Shown here piece by piece: positions 62,268-64,000 of a stretch of DNA of 64,000 bases. The notes beneath the pieces were generated by a model. That model had not been told where the DNA came from. It made no database searches and saw only the letters and a program-made list of their open reading frames with translations. Origin of the DNA: JAWKTT01 sp041398965 (lineage in GTDB: Bacteria > Planctomycetota > Planctomycetia > Planctomycetales > Planctomycetaceae); NCBI GenBank assembly GCA_041398965.1, contig JAWKTT010000010.1:62001-126000 (forward strand). Reading direction: 5' to 3'. Position numbers and translations under genes: made by a program. The first letter of the stretch is position 1. Each line of letters begins with the position of its first letter.

Positions 62268-64000
62268 ATGGCGGATGGCTTGATCGGTGATGAGAGGAAG
62301 ACGCGGTTTCAACCCCAACGACGGCACTTTGTTTGGACCGGGGTGCTGCTGCTGTTCGTGTTCCTCGGCTGCTGGGGTGTCAACCTGTTGACCGATGTCC
62401 CGCTCGTGGTCTCGAAGGAGACAACCTTCATCACCAGCCCCCTCACCCCCGATGGCAAATACGTCGACTACTTCACCGCCCTCGAAGAATGGCGCTACCC
62501 CCCTGGCATGAAAACCGACCAGAACGGTTACCGCCTCATCGTCCGCGAACTCGGAGTCCCAAAAGACTGCTCGCCCGAAGTACGCGCAGATGTTTATGAG
62601 AAACTCGGCCTTGACCCCTTAAAGCCGCCGACACTGACGTTTCAAGAACCAGAACCCTTCCTCCGGCAATACCTCACGACCACTCAGGGGACGTTCGAGT
62701 ACGAAGAACTGAAACGACTCACCGATCAAGTTGAGGGAAACTGGACGCTCGCCGACTTACCAATGATGGAAGCATGGCTCAGCGAGAACGGCCCGGCACT
62801 TGATCTCATCGCTGTTGCAGTTCGCTTGCCAGAGTTCTGTGTGCCACTTTCCGTAGTTAACGCCCGGTCGCAAATGATTATCGATGTTGCGTTGCCGGAG
62901 TGCTTCCGCGCACGTCCCTTCGCTCGAAGTCTGATCGCCCGTGCCAAGTATCGGGCTGCAACGGGTGACATTGACGGCGCGATCCACGATGTCAATACGA
63001 TTCAACTGCTGGGGCGTCGTTTTGGCGTCAGAGGGTTAGAGGTCGAAGCTCTCGTTGGGATTGCCATCGAGTCGATAGCATATGGCGCGGGCGCCGCAGG
63101 ATCGCTCGACCATCCACCGACGACAGCCCAGCTGCAGCAACTGGTCGACAACTGTAACGCACTTCCGAAAGGGGCAGAACTGGAAGACGTACTTCTGTCG
63201 GAACGCTATGTCGTTTGTGATACCATTCAATCGCTGTCTCAACGAGTGGACGCGTCTGGCGTTTTGTATGTTCCACTGGTCGATGACTTCAGCAACCTTC
63301 GCAAACTCGGGATCGGCCTAGACTGGAATATCGTTGCCAGTCGAATGAACGAGAACTTCGACACTATGCGGCTTGGGGGGAAGCCCGTTTTCCCACCGTT
63401 GTCGTTTACAATTGCGATACGGCGGCCGAGGTCGGTTGTTGTCGGGGACTACCTTGCTTGTGTACTTCTCCCGACCATCTCATCAATCGAAGGCGCATTT
63501 GGAAGGCGTGACTGCCAAGAACAACTGTATCGCATCTCGCTAGCGATGCTGCTGTATGAGCGGGAGCATGGGACGTTGCCGCCGGAGTATTCGGCGGATG
63601 AGACAGGACGACCGCTGCATAGCTGGCGGGTGTTGTTGCTTCCCTATTTGGGCGAGAAAGAACTCTCTATGAAGATTCGCCTCGATGAGCCTTGGGATAG
63701 CTTGCATAACCAGCAGTTCCACAGGGCTGCTGTTGATGTTTATCAATGCCCCTTAGCTCATTCCCAACCAGGGGAGACAACCTATGCGGTCATCAGTGGG
63801 GCGACGACGGCGTTTCAGGGGGCGACCGGAAAACGACTTGACAGCTTTGGCCCGAAGAGTGGGCAGATGGTCCTTGTGGCCGAGCGAAACGTCGCTGCCT
63901 GTTGGATGGACCCGACGCAAGAAATCCCGCTCGCCAACGCCCAACTCGGCATCAACCAAACCACAACCCCCGGCCTCGGTAGCCCCCATCCCGGCGGCGC
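62268..64000 (+). CDS. membrane protein with DUF1559-like C-terminal part (3' end beyond window)
   Basis: About 577 residues, open to the right edge. One N-terminal helix (HFVWTGVLLLFVFLGCWGVN) is followed by a helical domain of about 400 unrecognised residues. The C-terminal part is DUF1559-like: LHSWRVLLLPYLGEKELSMK, DEPWDSLHNQQF, VYQCPLA, and at the edge TPGLGSPHPGG. Typical DUF1559 proteins are pilin-like with an N-terminal prepilin signal; here the domain comes at the end of a larger protein. Planctomycete-typical; role unknown. ATG 62268 is the only good start. Confidence 0.8.
   Translation, partial: MADGLIGDERKTRFQPQRRHFVWTGVLLLFVFLGCWGVNLLTDVPLVVSKETTFITSPLTPDGKYVDYFTALEEWRYPPGMKTDQNGYRLIVRELGVPKDCSPEVRADVYEKLGLDPLKPPTLTFQEPEPFLRQYLTTTQGTFEYEELKRLTDQVEGNWTLADLPMMEAWLSENGPALDLIAVAVRLPEFCVPLSVVNARSQMIIDVALPECFRARPFARSLIARAKYRAATGDIDGAIHDVNTIQLLGRRFGVRGLEVEALVGIAIESIAYGAGAAGSLDHPPTTAQLQQLVDNCNALPKGAELEDVLLSERYVVCDTIQSLSQRVDASGVLYVPLVDDFSNLRKLGIGLDWNIVASRMNENFDTMRLGGKPVFPPLSFTIAIRRPRSVVVGDYLACVLLPTISSIEGAFGRRDCQEQLYRISLAMLLYEREHGTLPPEYSADETGRPLHSWRVLLLPYLGEKELSMKIRLDEPWDSLHNQQFHRAAVDVYQCPLAHSQPGETTYAVISGATTAFQGATGKRLDSFGPKSGQMVLVAERNVAACWMDPTQEIPLANAQLGINQTTTPGLGSPHPGG

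Overview
The window is bacterial and almost certainly from a planctomycete (Planctomycetales-like). The evidence is two DUF1501 proteins, a DUF1559-type protein at the right edge, a DUF1080 domain fused to FKBP, a cohesin/dockerin-like secreted protein, an EF-G with an unusual switch I, a ribosomal cluster with wide spacers and no rpmD, and many palindromic intergenic repeats. No rRNA, tRNA or CRISPR array was recognised.

Layout. 0-15 kb: an MMPL/RND exporter cut by the left edge, a DUF1501 protein with two close frame breaks, ComM/YifB ATPase, an Ldh_2 dehydrogenase, a VWA protein, a TPR lipoprotein, a MoxR ATPase, a dicarboxylate symporter, pyrH and gmd. 15-17.8 kb: a DapA-family protein, an acyl-CoA dehydrogenase and an HU-like protein, all frame-disrupted. 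18-24 kb: a CNNM/CorC-type membrane protein, an ABC-2 permease, an IS66 remnant, a cohesin/dockerin-like protein and a secreted unknown. 24.2-27.3 kb: a decayed Rhs/polymorphic-toxin locus with YD-repeat fragments, two orphan small proteins, a truncated Hint domain with a C-terminal tail, and duplicated palindromic repeats. 27.7-42.5 kb: fusA, then the S10-spc ribosomal cluster from rpsJ to secY on the + strand. 42.5-50 kb: lpxK, a Gfo/Idh/MocA oxidoreductase, a Uma2-type nuclease, a DUF1080-FKBP fusion, a triple zinc-ribbon protein, a LURP-one/scramblase-like protein and a hypothetical. 50.5-64 kb: an ATP-grasp ligase, DUF1501, DinB-like, a VWA/very long coiled-coil/secreted operon, a toxin-antitoxin pair between direct repeats, and a DUF1559-type protein cut by the right edge.

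Frames are intact over most of the window but broken in three patches (about 3.43-3.48, 15.7-17.75 and 35.95-38.75 kb). The third patch hits the essential genes rpsQ, rplN, rplX, rplE and rpsH, so locally poor sequence is more likely than real inactivation. Products in these patches were inferred by joining frames by eye.

Functional groups: translation and secretion (fusA, ribosomal proteins, secY); envelope (lpxK, gmd, MMPL, CNNM, ABC-2, VWA operon); defence or conflict (Rhs/Hint remnants, addiction module); and planctomycete secreted proteins of unknown role.
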